Assembly: GCF_002575655.3 (NCBI RefSeq)
Contig: NC_053036.3
Location: forward strand, 643,024,736 to 643,088,735
DNA: 64,000 nt
Direction: 5' to 3'
From: Aegilops tauschii subsp. strangulata
Taxonomy: Eukaryota > Streptophyta > Magnoliopsida > Poales > Poaceae
A model generated the notes under the pieces. It saw only the letters and a list, made by a program, of their open reading frames with translations, was not told where the DNA came from and ran no database searches. Shown here piece by piece: positions 10,457 to 19,629 of the stretch (position 1 is its first letter; the number at the start of each line of letters is the position of its first letter). The position numbers and the translations under genes are program-made.

Positions 10457-12163
10457 TTTTTTTTCGAAAAGGGGGATTTCCCCGGCCTCTGCATCAGAGT
10501 GATGCATACGGCCATCTTATTAATGAAATAAAAGGTTTCAACAAGGTTCCAAAGTCTCCGACTGAAAAGAAATAAAAAGACAGTTCACACAGAGCTACAG
10601 AGGCTGGACACACAGACTAGCCAAGGTAAGACGCCACAACCGGCTGGCTAAAAATAGATAGGTAAACTAATTGCCTATCCTATTACATGACCGCCATCCA
10701 AACCGGTTGAAGATATCCCGAGCTACCATCTCCCAGCGGATAGATCCAGTAACCAAATGCTCCCTGGCCTCAATCGGAGTGAGCAGCGACCATGAACGGA
10801 TCACGGCCGTGGCTCGGAAAATAACCTGCAAAAAGTGAATACGTGATGTTCTGTTAAAAACCAAATCATTTCTGCAAGTCCAGATAGTCCACAACAAAGC
10901 GCAAACTCCAACACGAATATGTCTCGCTAATTCAGGCTCAATCCCAGTGAGCCATGCCCCAAATAACGTAGTGACAGAATTCGGTGGAGTAATATTAAAA
11001 GCAATGTGAACCGTCCGCCAAAGAACTCTGGCAAACGGGCAATCAAAAAAAAGATGCTTGATCGTCTCGTCCCGATCACAGAAGCTATACCTCGTAGGTC
11101 CTGTCCAATTACGCTTAATCAAGTTATCCTTGGTTAAAATAACCTGTTTATGGACAAACCACATAAACACTTTTATCTTCAAGGGAACTTTGACAGCCCA
11201 AACATGTTTGGAGGTAGGAATGGAGCTCGAATTAATTACATCAATATACATTGATTGAACCATGAATACTCCAGACCTAGTCAGTTTCCAGCGTAATTCA
11301 TCGGGTTGTTGAGAAAGATGGACATCCATTAGTCTCCGAACTAGACGGAGCCAATCTTCCCAACGATTGCCCACTAACGACTGTCTGAACTGAATATGAA
11401 GGGGGGTGGATTGAAACACCGTAGCAACGAAAACCTCACGTCGTTGAACAATGCGATATAAAGACGGATATTGAATGGCCAAGGGTGTCTCGCCAAGCCA
11501 AGTATCCTCCCAGAAGCGTGTACTAGCGCCGTTGCCAATGACAACCTTTGTCCTATAAAACAAAGATTGTTTGACTTTCATCAGGCCTTTCCAGAAAGGC
11601 GAGTCAGTTGGCCTGACTGTGACCTGGGACAAGGACTTTGTCTGTAGGTACTTGCTGCGTAGGATTTGTGCCCACGTGGCATCAGTCTCAAAAGAAAGCT
11701 TCCATAGCCACTTGCTGAGAAGACATCTGTTCTTAACCTCAAGATTCTCAATACCAAGACCCCCTTGGTCTTTCGGTCTACAGATGATATCCCATTTTGC
11801 AAGTCTGTATTTTCTTTTTAGATCATCACCCTGCCAGAAGAAACGTGATCGATAAAAGTCCAGTCTTTTCCTAACACCTACTGGGACTTGAAAGAACGAT
11901 AAGAGAAACATAGGCATACTCGTGAGCACCGAATTAATCAGAATTAATCGGCCTCCATATGACATGAGCTTGCCCTTCCAGCAACTCAGTTTCTTCTCAA
12001 ACCGGTCTTCGATGCACTTCCATTCTCTATTGGTCAGCTTTCTATGGTGGATTGGAATACCTAGGTAAGAGAAAGGTAATTCCCCCAAGTCGCACCCAAA
12101 CAATTGCCTATAAGCCTCCTGTTCGTCTTTGGCTCTACCAAAGCAGAACAGCTCGCTCTTATA
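10457..12163 (-). mobile_element. 5'-truncated LINE (RT C-terminus plus zinc-binding domain) inside the F-box gene
   Basis: Starting with KSELFCFGRAKDE (a common grass LINE RT segment after the catalytic core), the frame carries LPFSYLGIPIHHRKL, LSCWKGKLMSYGGRLILINSVL, KWDIICRPKDQGGLGIENL and a C-terminal zf-RVT-like region (IKRNWTGPTRYSFCDRDETIKHLFFDCPFA, quoted only in part here: CPFARVLW). It stops at 10667. A 3' UTR of about 200 bp ends in an A8 tract (10457-10464 as T's on plus). Endonuclease and the RT catalytic YADD block are missing, which is normal 5' truncation. The junction is in frame with the upstream F-box exon, so one open frame of 698 residues spans both. No target-site duplication was recognised. 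Confidence 0.85.
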
Positions 12164-13443
12164 GCCGTCAGCAAACCAATCATACTGTGTGGGATACATG
12201 TTTCCCAACTCCTGAAGCTTTGAGGTACTCAAATGATAGGCAAATCCTCTCTCCAATGATTCACATAAAAAAACAACTTCTTTCCGAGGATGAAATCCAA
12301 TGATGCAAATATCTTGTTTGTACTCCCCTTCAATCTTATCTTTGGTGTCAAGAACATCCTCATTATCGGAGTCCCATTCAAATCCATTTTCAAGTGGTGC
12401 TTGTTCTTTGTAATCAGGAAATATGTCATGATAAGAATGATAGTTGACATCTTCCATGACCCAAGACCTGTGAACTTTGGGATTGCAGCTCCGATGTGAC
12501 AATATATGCCTAATATCTGCTTCATACTTCATGACCCACTCTAGGCAAGCACAACATTCAACGAGGATCCAAACTTGAAGCCGCGCTGTGTGCGAAGCAA
12601 TTGATGCGAGATACACTCCCTTCTCTGATCTTGCTAGCGCTCGTGGTGAAACACTGCTCAAATTAATATCTTGCAGCGGTTTAATTAATTGGTACTCGCC
12701 GCTTGACAAAGATATTCTGTGCATATAAAGTAGACAAACAAACAAAAGAACAGATTCAGTCAAAATTTAAATTCAGTGATATTTTGTGTAATTGACTAGC
12801 AAAATGATGGTGCATGCAGGCCTAAGTATACCTCATAAAAAAATAGTGGTGCACATAGAGGTGCCGATGCGAGTAGACAACACTTGTTTGGTCGTCGGAC
12901 AAAGGCAGATCGGCGATGGTGCCGAACGCCTCCCCCTGCCGCTCAAATGATCTCTCCTCCCACCTATTCGTCCTCGAGGAGAAAGCATGTAGCAACATCG
13001 GCGACGGTGGCCACTCCCACTCTTCCACCCTAGGGTCTAGTGTTTTCCTCCTGTAAGCCTCCGGGACGACGAGCACCTCGTAGTGGGGCGACACGTCAGG
13101 GTCAAACACGATGTACTCGTCGTACCAGAAGTGCTTCTCGCCGTGGCGGCATGGCGGCCGTGGGGAGGGCAGCGTCGCCCACTGCCGTGTGGCGGGGTTC
13201 ACAACATAGCCGCCTTCCAGAAGGAGGAGGCCGTTGCAGTGGTCCATGACGATCGCATCATAGGCATCTCGGGCAGGTAGTGGTGGAACATGGCGCTGAC
13301 CGTGGCAGGTGATGGCATGGGGCGGGCGAAGAGCTCCGTGAGGTTGTGGCCGTTGAAGTTGATGAGGATGCCGGCCAGCCGGAGCGGGAGGAGGTGCATG
13401 AGGCGGCGGGTGTCAATGGTGGCGCGCCAGGAGCTGTGGACGC

Positions 13444-13630
13444 CAGTGGCGGAGACAGGGGGGACCAACAAGGGCCCTGGCCCCCCCTAACATCATTGTG
13501 TTAAGCCTAATACTCATGTTCATAGAAGATTATTTGTTGCTAAAATGGTGTATTCAAGTGGACTGGCCCTCCTTAACAAGAAATATGAACACTCGGCCCT
13601 CCTCATTGGATTTTTCTGGCTCCGCCACTG
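13444..13630. mobile_element. hAT-type MITE, 187 bp, in the first F-box exon
   Basis: It has perfect 11-bp terminal inverted repeats, CAGTGGCGGAG and CTCCGCCACTG. Each side carries the 8-bp duplication GTGGACGC (13436-13443 and 13631-13638). An 8-bp TSD with CAGTGGCGGA-type ends indicates hAT. Removing the element and one TSD copy rejoins the F-box frame between RCVH and SSWRATI. It encodes no protein. Confidence 0.9.
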
Positions 13631-13723
13631 GTGGACGCACCGTGCCGCGGCAAGGCTGTGCGGAGGAAGACGGCGGAGTGCATCGACAAGCAGGTCATCA
13701 GGTAGCTCCATCACCATGACCAT

Positions 13724-14131
13724 GATGATGGGTCGATCGATCTGTCTCGCTCGCGTTAATTTATTGGGCTGGCTATAGGTAGATCATGCACCGAACCGGG
13801 CTCTAGATGCACAACGCGTGGTTAAATTAATTGAGATCGGACCGGAGCTGGCTTACAAGGCTTGCAAAGGCCGTGCGTGATTTATAGTACGTTTGTTAGT
13901 AGGCAGTAATTACCAAAGGAAAAGAAACAGACCGCATAGGTTGGGATGAATGTGGTCACCTTTTGGCACTCCGGCCGAACTCATTACCGATCGATCGATG
14001 GTTTATCTGGACGGATCTTTATTCTGCATAGGTAACTCTTGCGGTCTTGGATCGTTCCTTTTTATTGTTGGGTGATTTTGTTGGATGCATCTTGCACGGG
14101 TGGTCAGACGCAACTGGCTAGCTATCTATTA
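13724..14131. other. Upstream region of the F-box gene
   Basis: This is the presumed promoter of the F-box gene, which reads leftwards. It contains no coding frame. I see no clear TATA box at a convincing distance. Confidence 0.35.
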
Positions 14132-14517
14132 GAGCATCTAGAGCCAGCATCCTAAACCTGCTTCAAACGCCCGCGTGGATGGTCAAAAAAGCCTCAGACC
14201 GGTCTCAAATGTCTAGACTGACCAACACCTCTCATATCCAATTCGGTGTCTAATATTACATGTGCATGGCTACCGGCTGCACGGGCGGCTCCGGCACATG
14301 CCTGCAGCACTACGTCCCTGTTGCCGTTGGTATGCATGCTCTGGTAGTGTCACACACAATATGTTTGTTGAAATGCATGAAAGTAGGGAACACAATTCGA
14401 GAGTTGTGGATGTGCATGCGAGTAACTGAGGGTTCAAAGCAGACGCGCCCGGGCACTGACGGATATACCCGCGGACGTCTAGGGGTCCAAATTAGTCCAT
14501 CCAGATTGTAGATGCTC
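14132..14517. mobile_element. PIF/Harbinger-like MITE, about 386 bp
   Basis: The ends GAGCATCTAGA and TGTAGATGCTC are inverted repeats flanked by TTA and TAA. The interior repeats the TCAAACGCCCGCG motif seen in the larger element at 831-1895. It carries no transposase, so it is non-autonomous. Confidence 0.65.
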
Positions 14518-15174
14518 TAACATCCGTCAAATCAGACAACTAGCAAGGAGGATGATTTCATCCGGCTAATGTGTAGCAGCCACCTAAAAAAGTGTTTGCT
14601 ATACTACACTGACACGCTTGCAGAACACGCGCACAACCGATCTTTCTTTTTTTTGGAAAATCGCACATCCCATATACTTTTTTGACTTGCACACAACGCA
14701 TCTACTGAGCCAATTCGTTGTTCTCCAGCCCAGTCATCTTCTGAGCCCATCATCGCACGCGACGGCCCAGCCTTCTCTTCTCTTGGAACGGCAATTCCTA
14801 TTTGGCGCTTATGCGCCCATTCGCAAGAGGGCGCAGCCACTCCGCTGGCCAGCTGGGCCGGCCCATGTATGTTTATTTCTATAAAAAAAGTTCAAAAATT
14901 GTGCGCTCTCCAGGAGTTTAACTCAAGATCACTTTCTTCAATCCGAATGACCGAAACTACTACGCCGTAAGACCACCACTGATTTGTAAGTTATTTTATT
15001 CTATTTGTTCTCTTTAGCGCGGGAATCCTCTGGTTTGGGAAGCTTCACAAACCGGTTTTGCCCCGGTTCATGGTAATTTCCGGGGTGGTTTCTATTTGTA
15101 TTTTCTTTTTCCTTTTTTAAAATTCGTTTTTTAACCGATAATTTTACAGTTTTGCATTTTTTTATAAAAAATCA

Positions 15175-15345
15175 AAGAACACTTTTCAAATTTATGAACT
15201 TTTTCAAACTAAATGATTTTTTTCAAATTTGATGAACTTTTTTAAATCCGATGAACTTTTTTCAAAATCGATGAGCTTTTTTCAAATCCGATGAACTTTT
15301 TTCAAATCCGATGAACTTTTTTCAAATATGATGAACTTTTTTTGG
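15175..15345. repeat. About 20-bp minisatellite, consensus TTTCAAATCCGATGAACTTT
   Basis: About eight tandem units of TTTTTTCAAATCCGATGAAC appear with small variants (AATCGATGAGC, AATATGATGAAC). A few reversed units (AAAAAGTTCATCGAAAAA) lie just right of it, near 15358-15377, so a foldback is possible. Confidence 0.8.
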
Positions 15346-15543
15346 AATACATTATATTTGAAAAAGTTCATCGAAAAATGACAAAAGTTCCCCGAGTTGA
15401 AAAGAGTTCACGAATTTAAAAAATGTCATCATACAAGGAAGAAAAGAAAGAAAAAAGAAAAATAACGAAAAATTGAAAATTCGGAAAAAGGAAAAGGGAA
15501 AGAAGAAACAAGAAAAAACTGAAAAGATTTAGCTTATCAGATC

Positions 15544-15611
15544 TGTCTGAGTGGCTTAGTGGTTATCGCAGAGCTAACTATAGGTCGTAGGTTCGATTCT
15601 CTCTCTGGGCA
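15544..15611 (+). other. tRNA-like sequence with Pol III A and B boxes and T-run terminator
   Basis: TGGCTTAGTGG fits the A-box consensus TRGCNNAGTGG exactly. GGTTCGATTCT, about 36 bp further on, fits the B box GGTTCGANNCC except for the last bases. The right end TCTGGGCA can partly pair with TGTCTGA at the left as an acceptor stem, and ATTTTTTT directly downstream is a Pol III terminator. The acceptor stem is decayed and I cannot place an anticodon safely. A tRNA pseudogene or the head of a SINE are both possible. Confidence 0.55.
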
Positions 15612-15649
15612 TTTTTTTCTCTTTTCCTTTCGGTCGCATCCTCGTTCTG

Positions 15650-16110
15650 GGCCGGCCCTAGAGCGCGGCAGCGTAGGCGCTGGAACCCCTAGTTGGCGCC
15701 GAAGGCGCTGACTAGGAGCTCCCTCTTGGAACGGTCGTCGTCATCTAGGAGTCCGTCGCCGCCACAGCTGCTGCGAGTGCGGGGAAAGGAGGACGTAGGG
15801 ACTCATGACGGCGACGGCGGAGGAGCTATCTCCTCCCTCTGGCGCTTCATCTCAGCTTAAGTTTGAAGGGGAGGCATCATGGGTCTGCTGTCGCTCGACG
15901 CCTCAACCGCCTCTTGTCGATGCAGCGTGAGCACTGCCGGGACCGCCTGAATGTCCAGTCTCCTGGTATGATCTCTCTCCCTCCAAGCTCCGATCCCCTT
16001 CTCGTCCTCGCCGCTGGGAGATGGATCGTTTTGTGATAGTCTGAAGTTTGAACATATTTTGGTGCTCAACACCTGAACCTCTGTCGAAATCAATTTTTAG
16101 ATACTGAAAT
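15650..16110. other. Unassigned GC-rich intergenic sequence
   Basis: A GGCGCCGAAGGCGCTGACTAGG segment with short inverted repeats lies at about 15695-15720, possibly the end of the repeat to its left. No gene was recognised. Confidence 0.35.
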
Positions 16111-16192
16111 CATAAAACCGGGCAGTTGTCATACAGAGCGGCATTCAGGGCCATAAAACCGGGCAGTTGTCATACAGAGCGGCATTCAGGGC
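16111..16192. repeat. Perfect tandem duplication of 41 bp
   Basis: The unit CATAAAACCGGGCAGTTGTC... occurs at 16111-16151 and again, with no mismatch that I can see, at 16152-16192. Identity of the copies suggests a recent slippage or repair event. Confidence 0.9.
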
Positions 16193-16372
16193 CAAAACTT
16201 CCAGAACTATGCCATACGATGCGGTTGCTCAATGGTAAGGGAAGACTTATGTTACAAGTGGAATATCACTGGCCGACATATGCTAAATAGAAAGAATATG
16301 AGTGATATCCTACTGTATGGTACTAAAATCTAACAACACATTTTGGTATAGTCGGTTCAATTTTAGTCTCTA

Positions 16373-18914
16373 GGGGCGCGTTTGGTTACCTGCATTGTTT
16401 TTGGGCACTTTGCATACCTGTCCCAACAGGCCCAGGCTGAGCATATGGAGGCAAAAAACCAACATCTGCATGTTGATTGGTTGCCTGCATCGCATCAAGG
16501 CCCAGATGGCTGCAAATTGTTTGGTTGCGTGTGTTTGTGCTTTAGGTGTGAGCAGATGCAAAGCACAGCTGTTTAGTTGTGTGCAAATACTTGATGTGCT
16601 CACCCCATTCAAATGTGGTGGAGTTACCACCTATTTGAAAGCACACAACACACTATGATCAACAACAGCACAAAAACAGCAAGAACAAGCGAAGAACAGG
16701 CAGATCATAAGCTACTAGGCATAACTTTAAAACAGCAGAGCATCCCATGCCCCTGCTGGACCCCAGGGTGCTGCTCCCTAGGCACTATATGGACATGTTG
16801 ACAGCAAAAGGGACGATCGGGCTTCAGTTCATACCTACACTACTTCAGTTCAGAGTACTACGCATGGTTCAGAGTACTACACATGGTTCAGAGTACTACA
16901 CATGGTTCAGACTAGACAGACGAACTAGAGGGCCTGAGTGATGTCGCCGACGCAGTTGTGCCTCGTGCACCGGGCGTTGCAGATGTTGGAGCTGTTGGCG
17001 TTGTAGATCTGCACCTTGAGCCCCAGGCCAGAGAGCTTGAAGACTACAAGGTCGCTAGGGACGATCTTGTGCCGGCCGCAGAAGTACTCCCAGCCGCGCC
17101 CCAGCACCATGTGCCCCTTGAACATCTCCACCTCGACCCAAAACTCGCACCACTTGTTGGCGGAGAGGATGACGACGCGAGGAGGGAAGCTGACCAGCCA
17201 TTGCTTCATCACCGGCCTGAACTTACGCAGGATGATGAGCATGGCGATGTTCTCCTGGTCAACGATCTGCATGTAGAACCTGACAGGTTCCCGTGCACCC
17301 TCTTCGTGCTCGGCCTCCTGCAAGCGCCCAGCTGCATCCTCATGAACTCCACCCTGCCAGGGAGCACCACCCTCTTCAACCAACGGTTGGTGGGGATGAG
17401 GTCCTCCGCCCCCTCTGCGCTAGCGACGACCTACACACCACCACCAACTCTGTCCCACTCCGTCTTCATTATCTTGTCAGCAACATGGCCATCAGTTAGC
17501 AACACATTTGACACATGATCAAAGATAACAAGTAGAACATGATGTATGCTCACTGAACACAGCCTGCAACGATCACTACTAAGTACTGACACATTATCAA
17601 TGCTACTCTGATCAGTAGTTACAGTTATCAGTGGTTACAGTTATCAGTGGATCAGATGAAGCCACCGTTCATATGTCCTACTTGCATCTACTATTTTTGG
17701 CATTCAGGTATGTCCTACTTGCATGCCACATGCACTCACGTACCCTAGCAACAAGAGCAACATAACAACAACATCAAGAAGAGTAGCATCAACAACAGCA
17801 GCAAAAGAGTAGCATGAACAACATCAGTAAGAACTAACAACAGTAGCATATACACTAGTAATAGTATCAAGAACACACAATGTGGCACTACAAACTAACA
17901 ATTTGGCAGTAGAAAGTAACAATGTGTCACTAAAATGATGCAAACTACCACTACATTATGAACAATCTAGGAATGTGGGATGAACGAAGTAAGCATGCAC
18001 TCTTGTTCATCCCCAAAACAATGGATTATCATCGAATCTGGTCGAATCTAGTAGAATCCGGTCGAATCGGATCAAATCAGGTCAAATGTACGGGCCACAA
18101 TCAAATCTAGCACACTATGAACTACCCTAAGAACCCTAACTAAGAAGAAGAGGGGGATTTGAGAGCTTACAGTGGGGGTTGCCGGTGTAGCGTACGCCGG
18201 CCGTGGAGAAAACCTGGCGGGAAGAGGGGTGCTGCCGCCGCCGATGTAGAGGACCCGGCCATTGCCAGGGCTGCGGCCGTGCACCTCGGCCCGCGCCGGC
18301 TCGAAGATGACGCCGGCGTCCTGGAGCTCCCCTCCCCTTGCACCGGACGCAGAGGAGAAAACCCTCTTATGGGGGTAAAAATACCCCCATAACAGGGGCC
18401 TGCAAAGGACCGGCGCCGGAGCTGCATTGGCCCAGGGCGACGGCATGGTGCAAAAGAGGGGGGGGGGGCTCGCAGTGCCGCCGCCAGATCTACTTCGGCC
18501 GTGGAGAGGCCGGCAACCCACCTCTCTTGGATGGGATTGTTGCCGGCGATGACCGGAGTGGGTGGGGCGTGGCGAGACGGTGGCATAGCCTTCGGAGAAA
18601 CCGAACGGGCGGTGAGGTGAGAGAGAGGGAGTGGGTGTGAACTGGCGAGGGAGGTGACGGGACAGGGGCGTGTGGAGTTATGAGCAGTCGTGTCGTCTCC
18701 CATGCGTCCCAAGGCGTGTTGGCGCTCGCCACGCGTGGCTCGAGAGAGCCTGGCTCGCAAAAAACGGCCGATTCGGCCGTTCCTCTATATTCAGGCTGAG
18801 GCCTGCTTTGAGGTTCATGCGGGCTAGGTTTTTAATGCGACCCACGCAACTAAACGGGCCAGATTCTTTCTGTGCGGGCCTAGCCCGACCTAATGCGACC
18901 AACCAAACGCGTCC
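16373..18914. mobile_element. Class II element of about 2.5 kb with TTTGGTT-type inverted ends, carrying a B3-domain ORF
   Basis: The left end is GGGGCGCGTTTGGTTACCTGCAT. The right end, ATGCGACCAACCAAACGCGTCC, is its imperfect inverse. Both sides are flanked by TA, and the surrounding TSD may be three bases (CTA/TAA, decayed). Such ends are typical of Tourist/PIF-Harbinger elements in grasses, by memory. Its interior has the B3-like frame (16925-17520), a run of CGAATC(T/C)GGT repeats at 18030-18086 and a GC-rich right half. No transposase was recognised. Confidence 0.55.
16925..17520 (-). pseudogene. B3 DNA-binding-domain protein remnant inside a class II element
   Basis: The minus-strand frame ending at 16925 reads LRKFRPVMKQWLVSFPPRVVIL, then WCEFWVEVEMFKGHMVLGRGWEYF, then DLVVFKLSG and VQIYNANSS. 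This is the plant B3 fold: the conserved W-x-V core, the LGRGWxxF turn and the DxxVF strand. B3 proteins are plant transcription factors (ABI3/VP1, ARF, REM groups). Upstream, DLIPTNRWLKRVVLPGRVEF and an in-frame TAG at about 17430 lie in another frame, so the N-terminus is frameshifted. It is nested between the inverted ends at 16373 and 18914, so it is either captured or a transposon-associated B3. Other B3 copies inside repeats would decide this. Confidence 0.6.
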
Positions 18915-19576
18915 TAAAAGTTGGTTTTTCTGTTGAGATCAGTTTTCTACAAAAATCTAACAACACATTTTTTTGCGCATAAATCTAACACCACATTTTG
19001 CTTAACTTCACTACGTAATCATCATCTTAATGGCAAAGTGGCAATGAAATATCCCACTGTGTGATTTGGAATCATGTGGAAATTCCAGCCAAACAGAATT
19101 CATCGTGGGTGTACCTTATCGTTGTAGAAAATTATTTTGCCCCTGGAGGACGTTAGCAAGCAGATATAAACCTGGGGATACATCCATTTTGTATTATTTT
19201 TTCTAGTGCTATATGTATTGTTTTAATGTTATACGTATTTCAGTTTTGCATATTTATTGAGATATAGTTAACTGACCCGGAACTGCATGGGCCCTTGTGC
19301 CAGGCCGGCCCAGCACGCCAGCCGAGGTCAGGCCATGCTATGGGCCGTGCCTAGAGGTCGGGAATCGTGCCGGGCCAAACAAGCACGGCCCAAGTCTCAG
19401 GTTTACTCGTGTCATTACGTCGGGGTGGTGGTGCTGATGGGTGCTGGCCCCACACGTGCACACTTGCTCACCTGCTTCTGGCCCCACACACGCACACATG
19501 CTCACCAACTACTGGGCCCACCGCTCAAAAAAAAACTAACTACTGGGCCCACACGCACACCCATGTTCCCCTAGTA
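18915..19576. other. Unassigned sequence right of the B3 element
   Basis: AATCTAACAACACATTTT recurs on both sides of the element (about 16326 and 18955). A GC-rich part at 19280-19560 holds repeated CACACGCACAC and ACTACTGGGCCCA motifs. No gene is recognised. Confidence 0.4.
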
Positions 19577-19629
19577 CTAGTTGTAGAACGTTTTGCTAAA
19601 AAAAAAAAAAAAACCTAGTTGTAGAACGT
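19577..19629 (+). mobile_element. Minimal retrotransposition scar: TTTGCT plus A16 between 15-bp direct repeats
   Basis: CTAGTTGTAGAACGT occurs at 19577-19591 and 19615-19629. Between them are only TTTGCT, sixteen A's and one C. This is what target-primed reverse transcription leaves when a non-LTR element or retroposed RNA is truncated almost to its tail. Polymerase slippage alone would not explain the direct repeat. Confidence 0.65.

Larger units (their letters stand above)
10415..13723 (-). pseudogene. Grass F-box protein gene broken by a hAT MITE, a frameshift and a LINE
   Basis: F-box proteins bind SKP1 through their N-terminus and recruit targets to SCF ubiquitin ligases. The ATG at 13721-13723 starts MVMVMELPDDLLVDALRRL, the F-box helix. 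It is cut at RCVH by a 187-bp MITE (13444-13630). The frame resumes as SSWRATIDTRRLMHLLPLRL on the other side. A one-base loss near 13268-13272 shifts the frame before MDHCNGLLLLEGG (the F-box-associated NPATRQW region). A likely intron has donor ATGAG|GTATAC (exon end 12832) and acceptor GCACAG|AATATC (exon start 12716). The second exon encodes an acidic stretch (EWDSDNEDVLDTKD) and FHPRKEVVFLCESLERGFAYHL. At 12163/12164 it runs into a LINE; the original ending, YTPCWTTEFPTDN and a stop at 10415-10417, lies beyond the LINE poly(A) at 10456-10415. Three lesions make this a pseudogene. Confidence 0.8.
14880..15640. repeat. AT-rich repeat unit carrying a minisatellite and a tRNA-like end
   Basis: It starts near AAAAAAGTTCAAAAATTGTGCG and has a domain of about 20-bp repeats (15175-15345). 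An A-rich stretch (15430-15530) follows, then the tRNA-like sequence at 15544-15611 and a short T-run. I think this is a known abundant Triticeae repeat class but cannot name it. The exact ends are uncertain. Confidence 0.4.

Noticed and set aside
10667..12763. The 698-codon frame as a genuine single protein-coding gene
   Set aside because: Its first 56 codons overlap an intron acceptor, its middle is an F-box exon and the rest is LINE; it is a composite, reported as pseudogene plus LINE.
15175..15345. Regularly spaced repeat that could be mistaken for a CRISPR array
   Set aside because: Units are contiguous without unique spacers and lie in a plant repeat; no cas-like genes exist.
18030..18086. 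CGAATCTGGT-like short repeats as an operator array
   Set aside because: Only about five imperfect units within a class II element; no partner gene suggests regulation.
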